From the NCBI GenBank assembly GCA_950295325.1, contig OX485805.1, positions 36,505,501 to 36,569,500 on the forward strand: a stretch of DNA of 64,000 nt, written 5' to 3'. Positions 10,663-21,470 of the stretch are shown here, piece after piece; position 1 is the stretch's first letter; the number at the start of each line of letters is the position of its first letter. Position numbers and translations under genes: made by a program. Origin of the DNA: Polytrichum commune (taxonomy: Eukaryota > Streptophyta > Polytrichopsida > Polytrichales > Polytrichaceae). The notes below the pieces were generated by a model. That model saw only the letters and a program-made list of their open reading frames with translations. It searched no databases and had not been told where the DNA came from.

Positions 10663-10730
10663 CATCCAAAAACGGAGCAAGCATTAGTAAATGTGAACCA
10701 CATGATACAAAGCAAAGACATGGAGGCATT

Positions 10731-11498
10731 TCAAATCAATTTATTGAGTTTGGCGAGCCTCATGATGCTCTTGAATACATTATCACGGGGGCTTAAACCC
10801 ACATTGCCTATGGGGTTGGACCTAACAAAAAATGGTATGCTACCGGCGTGGACAACAAGCCTTCTAAGGTAAGGCGCTAGCGTATCGACCAAAAACGTGT
10901 CGTTCCTATCGCCGGTCCAAGTGGCGGGGAAGATGACGTTCCCCGGGGGGTTCAAGACGCTTTTGGTGGGGTTGTTGTCGACGAGGACGGTGTTCTCGGG
11001 GGTCGGCCACCACCCGTGGGGTACCCCCTGCAGCCGGGGGATGCCCCGCCACAGTCTTGACCTCAGGACCTTGAGGAATTGTTGTCCTCCGCCACGACCG
11101 CCGAACTTTGGAACCGGCATACCCTTTTCGTCAAGCAATTCATCGCAATCCTCTTGGCCGAGGATGAGGCAAGGGCTCGGAAGATCGCGGAAGAGGAAGT
11201 CGACGATTGGCTCGGTGTTCTCCATGACCATGGAGCTCCACACAATGACGTGAGCTACATCGAGCACCTCTCGAAGGAAGTCACGCAGGCCGGGACGGGC
11301 GCGGACAACCTTGCGGTTAATGAGAGTGTCGAGCTCTCCGTCGTAGTCCCTTTCGTCGGGGTGACGGAAGGGACGCGTGGGGACCCGGGGGATGTGTTCG
11401 GTGTGACACAACACCCCGTTCAAGTCGAACACGACGAACGGTTTGTTTCGGGTAAGACGTCCACTGGTCGAGGGTTTCCGACCTATCTCCGGGGGATC
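10731..11498 (-). CDS. FCP1/NIF-type HAD-family protein, probable last exon
   Basis: The frame reads KPFVVFDLNGVLCHT, a HAD motif I as in FCP1/SCP (CTD-phosphatase-like) domains, then RPGLRDFLREV and VIVWSSMVMENTE (motif II region), and VLVDNNPTKSVLNPPGN (motif III/IV region). The length of about 255 residues covers one whole FCP1 homology domain. The second Asp of DxD is Asn (DLNG), so phosphatase activity is doubtful. The frame begins at a good acceptor (TTAATCACAG|GAT, intron upstream of 11498) and ends at TGA 10731. It lies in GC-rich DNA between transposon ends, so it looks like a captured host gene fragment. Whether it is expressed cannot be judged. Confidence 0.65.
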   Translation of the reverse strand, partial: DPPEIGRKPSTSGRLTRNKPFVVFDLNGVLCHTEHIPRVPTRPFRHPDERDYDGELDTLINRKVVRARPGLRDFLREVLDVAHVIVWSSMVMENTEPIVDFLFRDLPSPCLILGQEDCDELLDEKGMPVPKFGGRGGGQQFLKVLRSRLWRGIPRLQGVPHGWWPTPENTVLVDNNPTKSVLNPPGNVIFPATWTGDRNDTFLVDTLAPYLRRLVVHAGSIPFFVRSNPIGNVGLSPRDNVFKSIMRLAKLNKLI

Positions 11499-11614
11499 CT
11501 GTGATTAACAACTCGACTAGTTTAATTCTATGATCCAATAAATAACATTGCATTAAGGAAAAGACGATTATGCGAGGAAAATAGTGCAAGGAGAATGTGG
11601 TCAAGTGCAGACTT

Positions 11615-12136
11615 GCGAACGAGCGTTCGTGAATGAAGGCTGGGGTGGCGCACCATTTACGAACACTCGTTCGTGAAGGAGGTGGACAGATGGTCGCACC
11701 CTTTTGCGAACGGGCGCTCGTTAATGAGGTGGGTGTGAAAGTGTAATGATGCGCATGAACATACATAATACAAGATGCGATACGATACAATAAGTTTGGG
11801 AGATGCGACGCAGAGATCATCTGCTCATATATTAATTCGGTGAATATTTACAATTGTCTCACGTGATAATTTTTCACAGTTTCCTATGGCAAATACATGC
11901 CGTGTTCTACAAAATTTATCGGGCTAAGGGTCCACGTAGAGAAGGGTCCTCGCACGCCTCGTGATGCTGATGGACAGGAACCGCCAAGAACACAACGCGC
12001 ATGGGTTAGTGGTTACGAACGCGCGTTCGTCAAATGAGTGGTATTCTCAGAGGAGAGTTACCTCGTCATCGGGGGGAGGGGCAGCGGTGCTGGACCGAGC
12101 AGTTCCCTCCTCTTCGATTAACGAACGCGCGTTCGT
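11615..12136. repeat. Cluster of five dyad-symmetric 16-bp motifs
   Basis: ACGAACGCGCGTTCGT occurs perfectly at 12015-12030 and 12121-12136. Variants occur at 11615-11630 (GCGAACGAGCGTTCGT), 11659-11674 (ACGAACACTCGTTCGT) and 11706-11721 (GCGAACGGGCGCTCGT). The consensus is RCGAACRNNCGYTCGT. Three lie in the presumed intron upstream of the FCP1-like exon and two in or beside the acidic frame. They could be protein-binding sites; no factor is assigned. Confidence 0.6.
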
Positions 12137-12442
12137 AATCCCCATTGGTCCAGCCGCCTCTGTTTCCATGGCATATGTGGCACGCTCCGACTGTGACGCC
12201 CGGGTCTGCACAATGTGGTCCGCGTTGTCGTCGTCGTCGTCTCAGCCCAGGTCGAGAGTGTCCATGCGGACATCCTCCATCTCCGCGGATGGATGTCGTC
12301 CCAGGTCAGGGCTCTCAACGTCCATTCCTTGGACAGCTGCCGCGTCATTGGGGCTCCCCTGCGTTTCCTCCACAATGACCATGTCAGTGTGTTGCGCATA
12401 TTCATCGCCCTGCCTATCCACTACCCTCGGGACGACTGTCAA
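12047..12442 (-). pseudogene. Acidic frame upstream of the FCP1-like exon (one in-frame stop)
   Basis: A 131-codon minus-strand frame rich in Asp/Glu (GMDVESPDLG, EMEDVRMDTLDLG, then a run of five Asp, later PPPDDE). It is interrupted by one TGA at 12242-12244, after which the same frame continues. There is no ATG at its beginning, where TTTGACAG|TC could be a splice acceptor. Position and strand suit an upstream exon of the FCP1-like gene, but that link is inference. The stop suggests decay after capture. Confidence 0.4.
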
Positions 12443-12468
12443 AGAGGCGGTGTCAGTGGCTGAGGCCA

Positions 12469-12520
12469 GGACGAGACTTGTATGTGAGCGTAGAGCGTAG
12501 ATTTGGAGAGCGGAGAGCGT
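12469..12520 (+). repeat. Left terminal inverted repeat of the SWIM transposon, minus copy
   Basis: Starts GGACGAGACTTG, continues TATGTGAGCG, then GAGCGTAGATTTGGAGAGCG. The inverse of 43370-43413 aligns with it (GGGGAAAGTTAG, TATGCGAGCG, GATTTGGGGAGCGGAG). The first 23 bp also align with the termini at 340-362 and 51255-51277. Similarity may extend outward by GAGRCCA at both ends. I could not find a clean target-site duplication. Confidence 0.55.
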
Positions 12521-13238
12521 AGATGAAATAAAAATAGTAAACTTGCAAGACTAAAATTAGGATATTTCAAAAATAGACAAGAATATACTTGGAATATTCC
12601 AGAATCTGCCAGTAATAGTAAAAAATTGGACCTATTTCCATGGGATGTATATGTCATAAAATTTAAAAAATGGCCCTGAATTTGGAATGGTCTCATTAAG
12701 TTTGGAAACCGTGAGGTGGTTGAATTATTAAAACCAAGGATGATCACAAGAAAAAATCAATGAAAATGGATTTTCGGATATTGGTATAATTGAAGAATGA
12801 GTCAATCAAAATACAAAGGAATCAAAATAATGAACTTCCTTCGTTTTTATTCATCACTTTTCTCTTTGTCTTATATGTGAGTCTACTCTATAGCTTGGAC
12901 TTTAGCAATTATCGTATGTGGCCGTGCGGAGTGAAGCTACAGATGAAGAGTCACTTGAATGCGCTGGAGGCCGAAGAGAAACGTCATGTATCTTAAATTG
13001 TTGATGCTTGAATGTATTTACAGAAAATTTAGGCAGTCTTGTAAATAATTATTTTCTGCCTAAGCTGCTAGTAACATGCGGTAGCCGTGCATAGTCTATA
13101 TAGTCTGAATGACAAAACACTTTTTATTGAAAAAAACAATATGAATATTGTCTTGCTGACTCAGTACATGTAATGACAAGGGAATTTTGAGTGGCCACCG
13201 TCCATTGAAAAGAATCTAGGTTGTTTGTAGGTTGGCTC
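12521..13238. other. Subterminal DNA of the minus copy, no gene
   Basis: AT-rich sequence between the left terminus and the end of the transposase reading frame on the minus strand. It presumably includes the 3' UTR of the transposase. No further gene is seen. Confidence 0.5.
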
Positions 13239-14181
13239 CTAGTTGTTCGCCAAATGGTGAGTCAAGAGTCCGCTTTCTAGGACTAGCTTGACCTCATTGA
13301 AACTAAAGGTAGGCGCGTGAATGAAAAACTCTGCCTCGGGATCACGGTGGCAAACCTTCAAAAGAATGAAGTACACATGCTTGCAATAAGAGAATTGGGT
13401 CCTCCCTCTGAACTTAGTCATCGTCTTCTTGAATGCAGGGCAAGTGCAACCCACGAAAGAGCTGATGGTGACCTGATACTGTGTGATGGCAGGAGAAACA
13501 CCCGAATCTAGCCCGATGATGCAGCCATGTCCTGGATAAGGTATCATAGTGATGGAACGGATGCAAGCTTTCAGAGAGTCGGAGGAGGCCATGGAGAGTC
13601 GCTGCGCGGGATTTGGGCGAGTGGCAGTGCGTTTGACCATCTTGCCGTCTCTCTTGCCAGGGTAGCGGTCTGCTTCTGCAAGAATGGGCACTGCGCTAAG
13701 ATTTGCAGGTGGTGGGGCAGAAGAGAACAATCGTCTTGGAGAGACCGGCTTCTTAAGTGGGAGTTGGAATCCAGCTGCTTCAAGTGCAAGAATTTCGGTA
13801 GGCTTGAGGTTTGTGCCTAGCTTCACCGGCCAAACGTCTGGTATCGGCGGCATTTCATGGTCTGCTGAGTGCTTAGCAACCCATTTGCGCCTTGTGCCCT
13901 TCACACAGCGGTCGATGTCATCGGAACAAAAGAAGAATTCTGTCCTCTCTGATAAATTCATGCGTATGTTAGTCCAAACTCCGGTGTAGGTAGGCGCGGC
14001 GGTCGAATTGGCACCCCTCACAATTCTCTCTGTACATTTCTTCTTCGTGACAGCTCTCTGGGCCCAACAGCACTTCGCCGAGGTCTTGGGAAGTCTTGAT
14101 ATGTGCCACTCCTTGACGTTAACCTTCGTTTCTTCGACAGCACTGACATGACGGATCCCCCCCTCGTTGGGCGGGGACGCA
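13239..14181 (-). pseudogene. SWIM transposase, minus copy, C-terminal segment
   Basis: The minus-strand frame from the target duplication ACGCA (14177-14181) to the stop at 13239 encodes EWHISRLPKTSAK, FFFCSDDIDRCVKGT, WPVKLGTN, and a SWIM-type finger CTCPAF...YCKH. The plus copy has the same blocks (47640-47880 and 50230-50820). Joined across the gypsy and solo-LTR insertions to the frame ending DSIPA (at 21471), it reads on in frame as SPPNEGGIRHV. Frames that run upstream into the LTR are artefacts of the insertion. Confidence 0.8.
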
Positions 14182-15158
14182 TGTCGCGCACCTCTCCATG
14201 AGGAGTGCCCGAAACACCATGGGCACAAGGGGGACCCCGGAGTGACACCCGGGACTTGTGGCGCCATTGGTGAGAGGGCCCAAGTGATCCTAGTGTGGGT
14301 GAGGGCCCCGGGCGTTGGGAACGCCTCCCACCCACGGAGACTAGGAGGCACAAGGGTAAGGCCATGAGCTATGCGTAGCTCATGGCGTGGTGATTCTAGA
14401 ATGCTCAAGATCACCTCAATCGGAGGTGTGAGCTAGGAGTTATGGCCATTTGAGTGGGGTGCTGTCCCGGGACAGCGCCCTGGTACAGCAGTGCCTGGGA
14501 GTGATTCCCGGGACTGCCAAGGTTCAAACAGGCATAACTTCCTCAACACTTGCCCGAATGGGGCAAGTGAGGAGTCCATCGGCATCTACGTGAAGCGTAG
14601 ATGAGGATGGAGGGGTTGGTTGTTATGATCAGACATCATACAAGGAAGTTATGATGGTCTGAAGCTGCTGGGCGGGTTCTAGGCCCAGCAGCTAAGGGAA
14701 AATGTCCACTTGGCCCCAACTCTTGGTAGAGAGACAAGAGGTTGGTTGGCGGTGGGATAGGGGCTCCGTGTAGAGTCCTAGAGGCTTATATGGGTGAGGT
14801 GGTGTGGCCTCACCCACCCGAGGCCGAACGGCAAGGCCTCCATGGGCATTGGCCCATTGTGAGGCCATAGTTGCCTAGTATGGTTCGGGTTGTTGTAGTG
14901 TTGCTCCGGCAACGCGATGATCAACATAAGATTGGACTTCCATGGATGGAAGTCAACATCTAAGGAGTGGTTACCGATTAAAGGGGTGAGTCCCGAAATC
15001 AAAGTAGGAGGGTTGGTTCCCCTCCTATGAACTAATGGTCCGGGGTTAGAGGAGCTAACCATTAGCATGGCGGTATGCGAAGGGTTAGCGACTCGTAACC
15101 TTTGCTAGAATTGAAAATTGGCAAGATGGTCAAGGGGGGGCTAGCAAGGGTTGCGACA
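14182..15158 (+). repeat. 5' LTR of gypsy A1
   Basis: 977 bp, TGTCGC...GCGACA. It carries the CTGTCCCGGGACAG palindrome near 14466 and ends directly before the PBS. Confidence 0.95.
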
Positions 15159-15160
15159 CG

Positions 15161-15174
15161 TGGTATCAGAGCAG
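15161..15174 (+). other. Primer binding site of gypsy A1
   Basis: TGGTATCAGAGCAGG begins two bases after the 5' LTR and is complementary to the 3' end of initiator tRNA-Met, the usual primer of plant LTR elements. Confidence 0.9.
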
Positions 15175-15849
15175 GTTTCCAATATTTGAGCTAGCACTTT
15201 GAGGGAAGCATGGCTATCAAATAAGCGGGTTATGATGGTGGCCCGGGGTTTCCAAAAGGTTGTGAGGCTCAAATTGGAACAAGGATCATGTGCAAATGGA
15301 GTTTGACCATACCATTGATTTTAATGGTAATGGTGGGCATGAGGGTGGATTCGGTGAGGAAAATGGAGGTGTCCTTTGAAAAGGGCTCCCGCAAACCTCA
15401 AATAGTATTTGGGGCCAAGAATACCGAATGCACCCAAAACCTTGGAGGGTATTAATGTTGGATTGAAATTTCAATTCGAGATGCTTCGAAGGTTCGGATG
15501 TTGAAATGAACTTGGTGCTAATGAGGCACCCGGGGCCTCTGAAGGCCTATGTGCGCTATTCAAACGCACAAATGAAGGATACACCTAAAACGGACGAGCT
15601 TTCTAAGAAATGCATCGTTTTAGGTGGGGTTTTAAAAGCGGGTGGTGGATGCCTTGTTTAAGTCCCCAAGGCTTCTTGAGGACATGGTGGGGATCATCAA
15701 GTTTGCAAGATCATTGAATCCGATGGTCCCGAAGAAAAGTTTGGCGGCGCATCACCACAAGTGGCTTTAGCCAAAGTTGGTCCCAAAGAAATGAGTGCAA
15801 ATTGTTTGGTTCATTTTACTTAGGCAAAATATGTTGGTGCCGCTAACGG

Positions 15850-16150
15850 AATGTTGAAAGGTGGCTTTATGCTTCCAAGGCAAATCATACTCATGCCGTG
15901 GACGGAATGTTGGAAGGTGGGTTTGTCCTACCAAGGCAATTCATGTTCGTGCCGCATACGGAGTGTGGGAAGGTGGCTTTGTGCTATCAAGGGAAAACAT
16001 GTTTGTTTTGTGGACAAATTATTGGAAATTGCTTTTGTGGCACTAAACCAATTCGTCCCATGGACGAAATGTTAAAAGTTGGCTTTGCGGACCGAGCCAA
16101 AACATATTGTTGCGGTGGACGGAGAATTAGATGGTGGCTTTGTGGCCAAG
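15850..16150 (+). repeat. Short tandem repeats in gag region of gypsy A1
   Basis: Degenerate 55-70-bp units of the type AAGGTGGCTTTATGCTTCC are repeated about five times. Some frames give Cys-rich peptides (CYQGKTCLFCGQ), which may descend from a gag zinc knuckle. Gypsy A2 has the same array inverted at 34530-34870. Confidence 0.6.
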
Positions 16151-16980
16151 GCTAGTAGCCTTAAGCCAAGGCCAAGTCATGTATACCTTGAGGCTCAAAT
16201 GAATGGGAGATATGTCTCATGAGTTGTCAAAGAGGCAACGGACTCTTTCATGAGCCGAAAGCTCACAAGGGAGTTGGGGCTTGCCGATTGATAGAGTGGG
16301 CGAGCCCACCAAGGTGCGGTTTGAAAATGGCGAACCGCATGAGACAAAGGAGGCCGCGATGCATGTAACCTTTCAATGTGGGACATTGGATATTTGTCAA
16401 AATTTCACACCATGTGAAATAGATGAAATGCATGTCATTGTGAAGGCTGCCTTCTTTGAAACTCACATGATAGATGTGAGGTGCAAGCCGGTGTGCTTGC
16501 GGTGCATTTGTGATGTGCCATGATGGCAAAGAATTGAAGTTCAAATTGACAAGGACTCCTATGGTAGGAGGACCCAAGTTGAATTTGGTCTCAATGGACC
16601 AAATGAAAAAAATGGTAAACATAATGGTCGTGGTTCAATTGGAGCAATTCCAAGGAACTCATGGGGAGGCTAGGAAAGATGGGCCTCCCCCAAACCATAC
16701 TTGTGGGATGTTGGTGAGATACAAGGATGTATTCACCAATGTGTTGCTCAAAATGTTACCGCCAAGGAGTGAATTGTAACTTTGCTCAAGAATAAATTGA
16801 GTTCTTGAGGCATGTGGTGACAAAGGAAGTTGGTGGATAAACATGAAGAATATCAAGGCAATCCAAGAGGAGAATTGGCCCTTGACTCAAAAAGGCTTAG
16901 GTCATTGGTTGGCCTAGCCAACTACTACCACCACTTCATTCTAGATTTGTTTTAAGATTGCTAGGACCTTACTCAGCTTA

Positions 16981-17385
16981 TTGAAGAAATGGCTATCCCA
17001 AGAGTGGGATGAGCCTTGTCACCAAGCCTTTGGGAAGCTCAAGAGCAAGTTCCCTTCACAAGATGTGGTTAAGTTTCTGGGTTTTCATAAGCATTTTGAG
17101 GTGCACATGAAGACGAAGGACTTCACCATTGGCGGATGTTGATCCAAGATGGATGACCATTGCTTATGAGAGCATTAAGCTCCATGGTTGTCGAACCTTG
17201 TCCAGCTTGTGCAAGAAATGGCTATCCCAAGAGTGGGATGAGCCGTGCCACCAAGCCATTGGGGAGCTTAAGAGCAAGTTGTCTTTGCCGCCCGTGCTCA
17301 AGTTCGCGGAGCTTGACAAACCTTGTGAGATGCATACGGGGGTGAACGACTTTCCAATGGTGGATTATGTGTAATTGGATGGCCA
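16981..17385 (+). repeat. Tandem duplication of the RT/RNase H junction segment in gypsy A1 (2 units)
   Basis: The segment encoding KKWLSQEWDEPCHQA...VLKF occurs twice with a period of 230 bp (GAAATGGCTATCCC at 16985 and 17215). Gypsy A2 carries four units. Normal gypsy elements have this junction once. Confidence 0.85.
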
Positions 17386-18720
17386 TTGCATATGGGAGCA
17401 TGAAGCTCGATGGTTGTCAAAGAAGACAACCAACTCATGACAAAGAATTTCTTTGCCGTAGTGCATTGCTTGAAGATGTGGCGACACTATTTGGGGTTGC
17501 ACAAAGCAAAGGTCTACATGGACAATGTGTCCTAAAAGAATTTTGACATTCAAGTGCAAGTGAGCGCCAAGTCATTGCGGTGGCATGATAGTTTGGCGCT
17601 TATGAAGGTGGATTTGATCCACAAACCGGACCGTGGAAATGTGGTGCCGGATGCACGAAGTAGACCGGAAAAATTCCAAGCAATGAAAACCATCCAAACC
17701 TTGTGGCTAATGTGTGCCGGCGAAGGAAACTTGTGATGCAAGATACGGGAGGGATAAATTAACTACCCCGAGGCACAAAAGCTTTTAGGTGAGCTTCGCA
17801 AGAGCAAGGTGCTCAAAGAGGTTAAGTTGGTGGACGGATTGTTCAAGTGCAAGCAAAGTTGGGTGTATGTGACACAAGGCAAGTTGAGGGTATCGGTTTT
17901 GAAGGAGGAATTTGATAGTCCTATTGCCGGCCTTAGGAATGGTATCATGGATGTACCATTGGCGGTGCATAAAGGAAGATATAGCCTACTTTGTGAAGGC
18001 TTGAAACAAAGTGCCAAGTGAACCGAGCCTCTTACCAAAAGCAAGGCGGCTTCAACCTATTAACCTAGCTCTCGAGGGGGCACATTCAACACTAGAGTTC
18101 AACCAAGATGGTGAGGATTTGGCCAAGGATGGTGAATAAGTCTTGGAGATGACCAAGTTGTTGGTGGAGAAAGCCCGAAGGTGCTATGGAGTGCAAGTCA
18201 ATGCCGGAAGACGCGAAGTGGAGAATGAGGTGGGCCAAAAGGTGTTGTTGAATGTAAACAACTTCACTTAGCCGAAAGGCCTCACTCCAAAGTTCATGTC
18301 CAAAATTGGAGCTTTGTTTTCCATTGTGGAACAAGTGTTCAAGGACATGTATAGATTGGAATTACTGCCGGAGATCAAAGTGCATCCGACATTTCATGTC
18401 TCATTACGAAAGTCATTTTAGGACGACACCTTGTGGCCCGAACACAAGCAAGTGATTAGGCCACGTCCCGACCTTGTGGATGTCATTTGGAACATGAGGT
18501 AGGAGGGCATCCTCAAGTGTAGGAAGCCCAAGTGAAAAGGAAAGAAAATGTACAAAGGAGTAGTTGGTGAAATGGTGAGGATACCATGAGAAAGAAGCCG
18601 TTTGGGTAGCGGCAAGAGACATGATGAACGGCAAGGAATTGGTAAAGCACTTTGAAGAAACTAAGGCTAGACACTCCAATGAAATGAAGCGTAGGCATTG
18701 ATGAGGACATCAATCTCCTT

Positions 18721-19513
18721 TAGTGGGGGAGAGACGCTAGTAGCATACTTAGCTTCGAGGTTAATTACTCCACAACATGTACTTGTTCTTTGGCTTGAGG
18801 AAATAAAGTCCAAACTTTAGTGGTGCAAAGAGAAAAGTATGAGATGAGGTCCTAGTCTTGTACTTGTGCTTGGTTAATGGAAGAGGGGGAATAGATATGC
18901 CAAACTAGGTTGGGTAAGCCGAGTAATTGGGGGCCATGGCTTGGAGGGGCCTTGGATAAAACCAAGAAACTTCTTAGTTGTGGGCTTGTCCGGGCGGGGA
19001 CAAGGTGATGGCGCGTGCTCATAAAAGTGCTACCCGCGAGCTAACGAGAGTTGGCGCATGGGAGTCATGAACCCATGTCTCGAAAGAGCAAAGTGGGAAC
19101 CGAGTCGGGCGGGACTTGGCATCACCCCCGTGCGATCGAGGCGTGGCTTAACAATGGAAAGCCATCTCGGAGTTGCAACCGAGACAACTTAGTGGAAGCG
19201 TTGAGGTCTCGCCTAGATGTGTCATGTTAGGCTAGTGGAGCCTAACGGGGGAGGCCCCAAAGGAGGGGCAACCCAAGTGATTCCCAAAGTAGGTGGGTCT
19301 AGTATAGGTTAGGTCCTTGGAGGAGTTCCAAGGTCGCTAACGGAACACCTAGTAACGACACCTTTGGGACTATGCCAAATTTGAAGATGCATTGTGGGGG
19401 TCGCGCCCTAAGGTAAACACAATGCCGCACCATAGAGGATGGCAACTTGAGAATTGGTGTGCCGACTACGAGTATAGTCGATGAGGGCATCGACTCCGTT
19501 TGGTGGGGGTGAG
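18721..19513 (+). other. 3' untranslated region and polypurine tract of gypsy A1
   Basis: Non-coding after the chromodomain remnant. The last bases TTGGTGGGGGTGAG (19500-19513) directly before the 3' LTR are the probable polypurine tract. The same sequence sits beside the 3' LTR of gypsy A2, inverted at 30191. Confidence 0.7.
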
Positions 19514-20490
19514 TGTCGCGCACCTCTCCATGAGGAGTGCCCGAAACACCATGGGCACAAGGGGGACCCCGGAGTGACACCCGGGACTTGTGGCGCCATT
19601 GGTGAGAGGGCCCAAGTGATCCTAGTGTGGGTGAGGGCCCCGGGCGTTGGGAACGCCTCCCACCCACGGAGACTAGGAGGCACAAGGGTAAGGCCATGAG
19701 CTATGCGTAGCTCATGGCGTGGTGATTCTAGAATGCTCAAGATCACCTCAATCGGAGGTGTGAGCTAGGAGTTATGGCCATTTGAGTGGGGTGCTGTCCC
19801 GGGACAGCGCCCTGGTACAGCAGTGCCTGGGAGTGATTCCCGGGACTGCCAAGGTTCAAACAGGCATAACTTCCTCAACACTTGCCCGAATGGGGCAAGT
19901 GAGGAGTCCATCGGCATCTACGTGAAGCGTAGATGAGGATGGAGGGGTTGGTTGTTATGATCAGACATCATACAAGGAAGTTATGATGGTCTGAAGCTGC
20001 TGGGCGGGTTCTAGGCCCAGCAGCTAAGGGAAAATGTCCACTTGGCCCCAACTCTTGGTAGAGAGACAAGAGGTTGGTTGGCGGTGGGATAGGGGCTCCG
20101 TGTAGAGTCCTAGAGGCTTATATGGGTGAGGTGGTGTGGCCTCACCCACCCGAGGCCGAACGGCAAGGCCTCCATGGGCATTGGCCCATTGTGAGGCCAT
20201 AGTTGCCTAGTATGGTTCGGGTTGTTGTAGTGTTGCTCCGGCAACGCGATGATCAACATAAGATTGGACTTCCATGGATGGAAGTCAACATCTAAGGAGT
20301 GGTTACCGATTAAAGGGGTGAGTCCCGAAATCAAAGTAGGAGGGTTGGTTCCCCTCCTATGAACTAATGGTCCGGGGTTAGAGGAGCTAACCATTAGCAT
20401 GGCGGTATGCGAAGGGTTAGCGACTCGTAACCTTTGCTAGAATTGAAAATTGGCAAGATGGTCAAGGGGGGGCTAGCAAGGGTTGCGACA
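19514..20490 (+). repeat. 3' LTR of gypsy A1
   Basis: 977 bp and the same sequence as the 5' LTR where compared. It is followed by the duplication ACGCA. Confidence 0.95.
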
Positions 20491-20497
20491 ACGCAGG

Positions 20498-21470
20498 TGT
20501 CGCGCACCTCTCCATGAGGAGTGCCCGAAACACCATGGGCACAAGGGGGACCCCGGAGTGACACCCGGGACTTGTGGCGCCGTTGGTGAGAGGGCCCAAG
20601 TGATCCTAGTGTGGGTGAGGGCCCCGGGCGTTGGGAACGCCTCCCACCCACGAAGATTAGGAGGCACAAGGGTAAGGCCATGAGTTATGCGTAGCTCATG
20701 GCGTGGTGATTCTAGAAAGCTCAAGAACACCTCAATCGGAGGTGTGAGCTAGGAGTTATGGCCATTTGAGTGGGGCGCTGTCCCGGGACAGCGCCCTGGT
20801 ACAGCAGTGCCTGGGAGTGATTCCCGGGACTGCCAAGGTTCAAACAGGCATAACTTCCTCAAGACTTGCTCAAATGGAGCAAGTGAGGAGTCCATTGGCA
20901 TCTACGTGAAGCGTAGATGAACATGGAGTGGTTGGGTGTTATGATCAGACATCATACAAGGAAGTTATGATGGTCTGAAGCTGCTGGGGGGGTTCTAGGC
21001 CCAGCAGCTAAAGGAAAATGTCCACTTGGCCCCAACTCTTGGTAGAGAGACAAGAGGTTGGTTGACGGTGGGGTAGGGGCCCCGCGTGAAGTCCTAGAGG
21101 CTTATATGGGTGAGGTGGTGTGGCCTCACCCACCCGAGGCCGAACGGCACGGCCTCCACGGGCATTGGCCCAATGTGAGGCCATAGTTGCCTAGTATGGT
21201 TCGGGTTGTTGTAGTGTTGCTCCGGCAACGCGATGATCAACATGGGATTGGACTTCCATGGATGGAAGTCCACATCTAGGAATGGGTTACCGATTAAGGG
21301 GTGAGTCCCTAAAGCAAAGTAGGAGGGTTGGTTCCCTCCTATGAACTATAAGGTCCGGGGTAGGAGGAGCTAACCATTAGCATGGCGGAATGCGAATGGT
21401 TAGCGCTCGTAACCTTTGCTAGAATTGAAAATTGGCAAGATTGCTAAGGGGGTTAGCAAGGGTTGCGACA
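20498..21470 (+). mobile_element. Solo LTR, gypsy family A (973 bp)
   Basis: TGTCGC...GCGACA with duplication GCAGG (20493-20497 and 21471-21475). It lies 7 bp from the end of gypsy A1; the two duplications overlap in the original target ACGCAGG, so two insertions hit the same spot. It keeps the perfect palindrome around CTGTCCCGGGACAG (20774-20795). Confidence 0.93.

Larger units (their letters stand above)
15175..18720 (+). pseudogene. Decayed gag-pol of gypsy A1
   Basis: Fragments in order: gag-like (15200-15480); protease end, with FFETHMIDV (16440-16530); RT start RYKDVFTNVL...LPPRSEL (16710-16778); RT connection (EFLRHVV, 16795-16930); RNase H (PVLKFAELDKP, 17290-17330, and DRGNVVPDARSRPE, 17625-17670); HHCC zinc region of integrase (17800-17970); integrase C terminus YRLELLPEIKVHPTFHVSL (18349-18405); and a chromodomain-like end (WVAARDM, ELVKHFEETK, 18600-18670). 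The RT palm with YxDD is absent between LPPRSEL and EFLRH. Against gypsy A2, 502 bp of integrase core is missing at about 18048. Stops and frame changes are frequent, so no enzyme can be made. Confidence 0.85.
14182..20490 (+). mobile_element. Ty3/gypsy chromovirus-type element A1, non-autonomous (6309 bp)
   Basis: LTRs at 14182-15158 and 19514-20490, both 977 bp and matching throughout where compared by eye, enclose 4355 bp. The duplication is ACGCA (14177-14181 and 20491-20495). A PBS follows the 5' LTR and a purine-rich tract precedes the 3' LTR. Gag, protease, RNase H, integrase and chromodomain remnants occur in normal gypsy order, but with many stops. The RT palm core is absent and the integrase core is deleted. 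It interrupts the minus-copy SWIM transposase. Matching LTRs around a broken interior imply recent mobilisation using proteins from another element. Confidence 0.93.

Noticed and set aside
10002..10687. Several long plus-strand frames in GC-rich DNA
   Set aside because: They overlap one another and the minus-strand frame and are Gly/Arg-rich low complexity without domains.
11961..12500. Long plus-strand frame (179 codons)
   Set aside because: It is antisense to the acidic frame on the minus strand and its composition is explained by the GC-rich complement.
14018..14365. Minus-strand frame with ARG-rich peptide repeated in every family-A LTR
   Set aside because: The same frames recur because the LTR itself is repeated. 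They lack a consistent start, continue into different flanks and overlap frames on the other strand.
15161..15174. Possible tRNA gene fragment (TGGTATCAGAGC)
   Set aside because: It is the reverse-transcription primer binding site next to the LTR; no tRNA cloverleaf is present.
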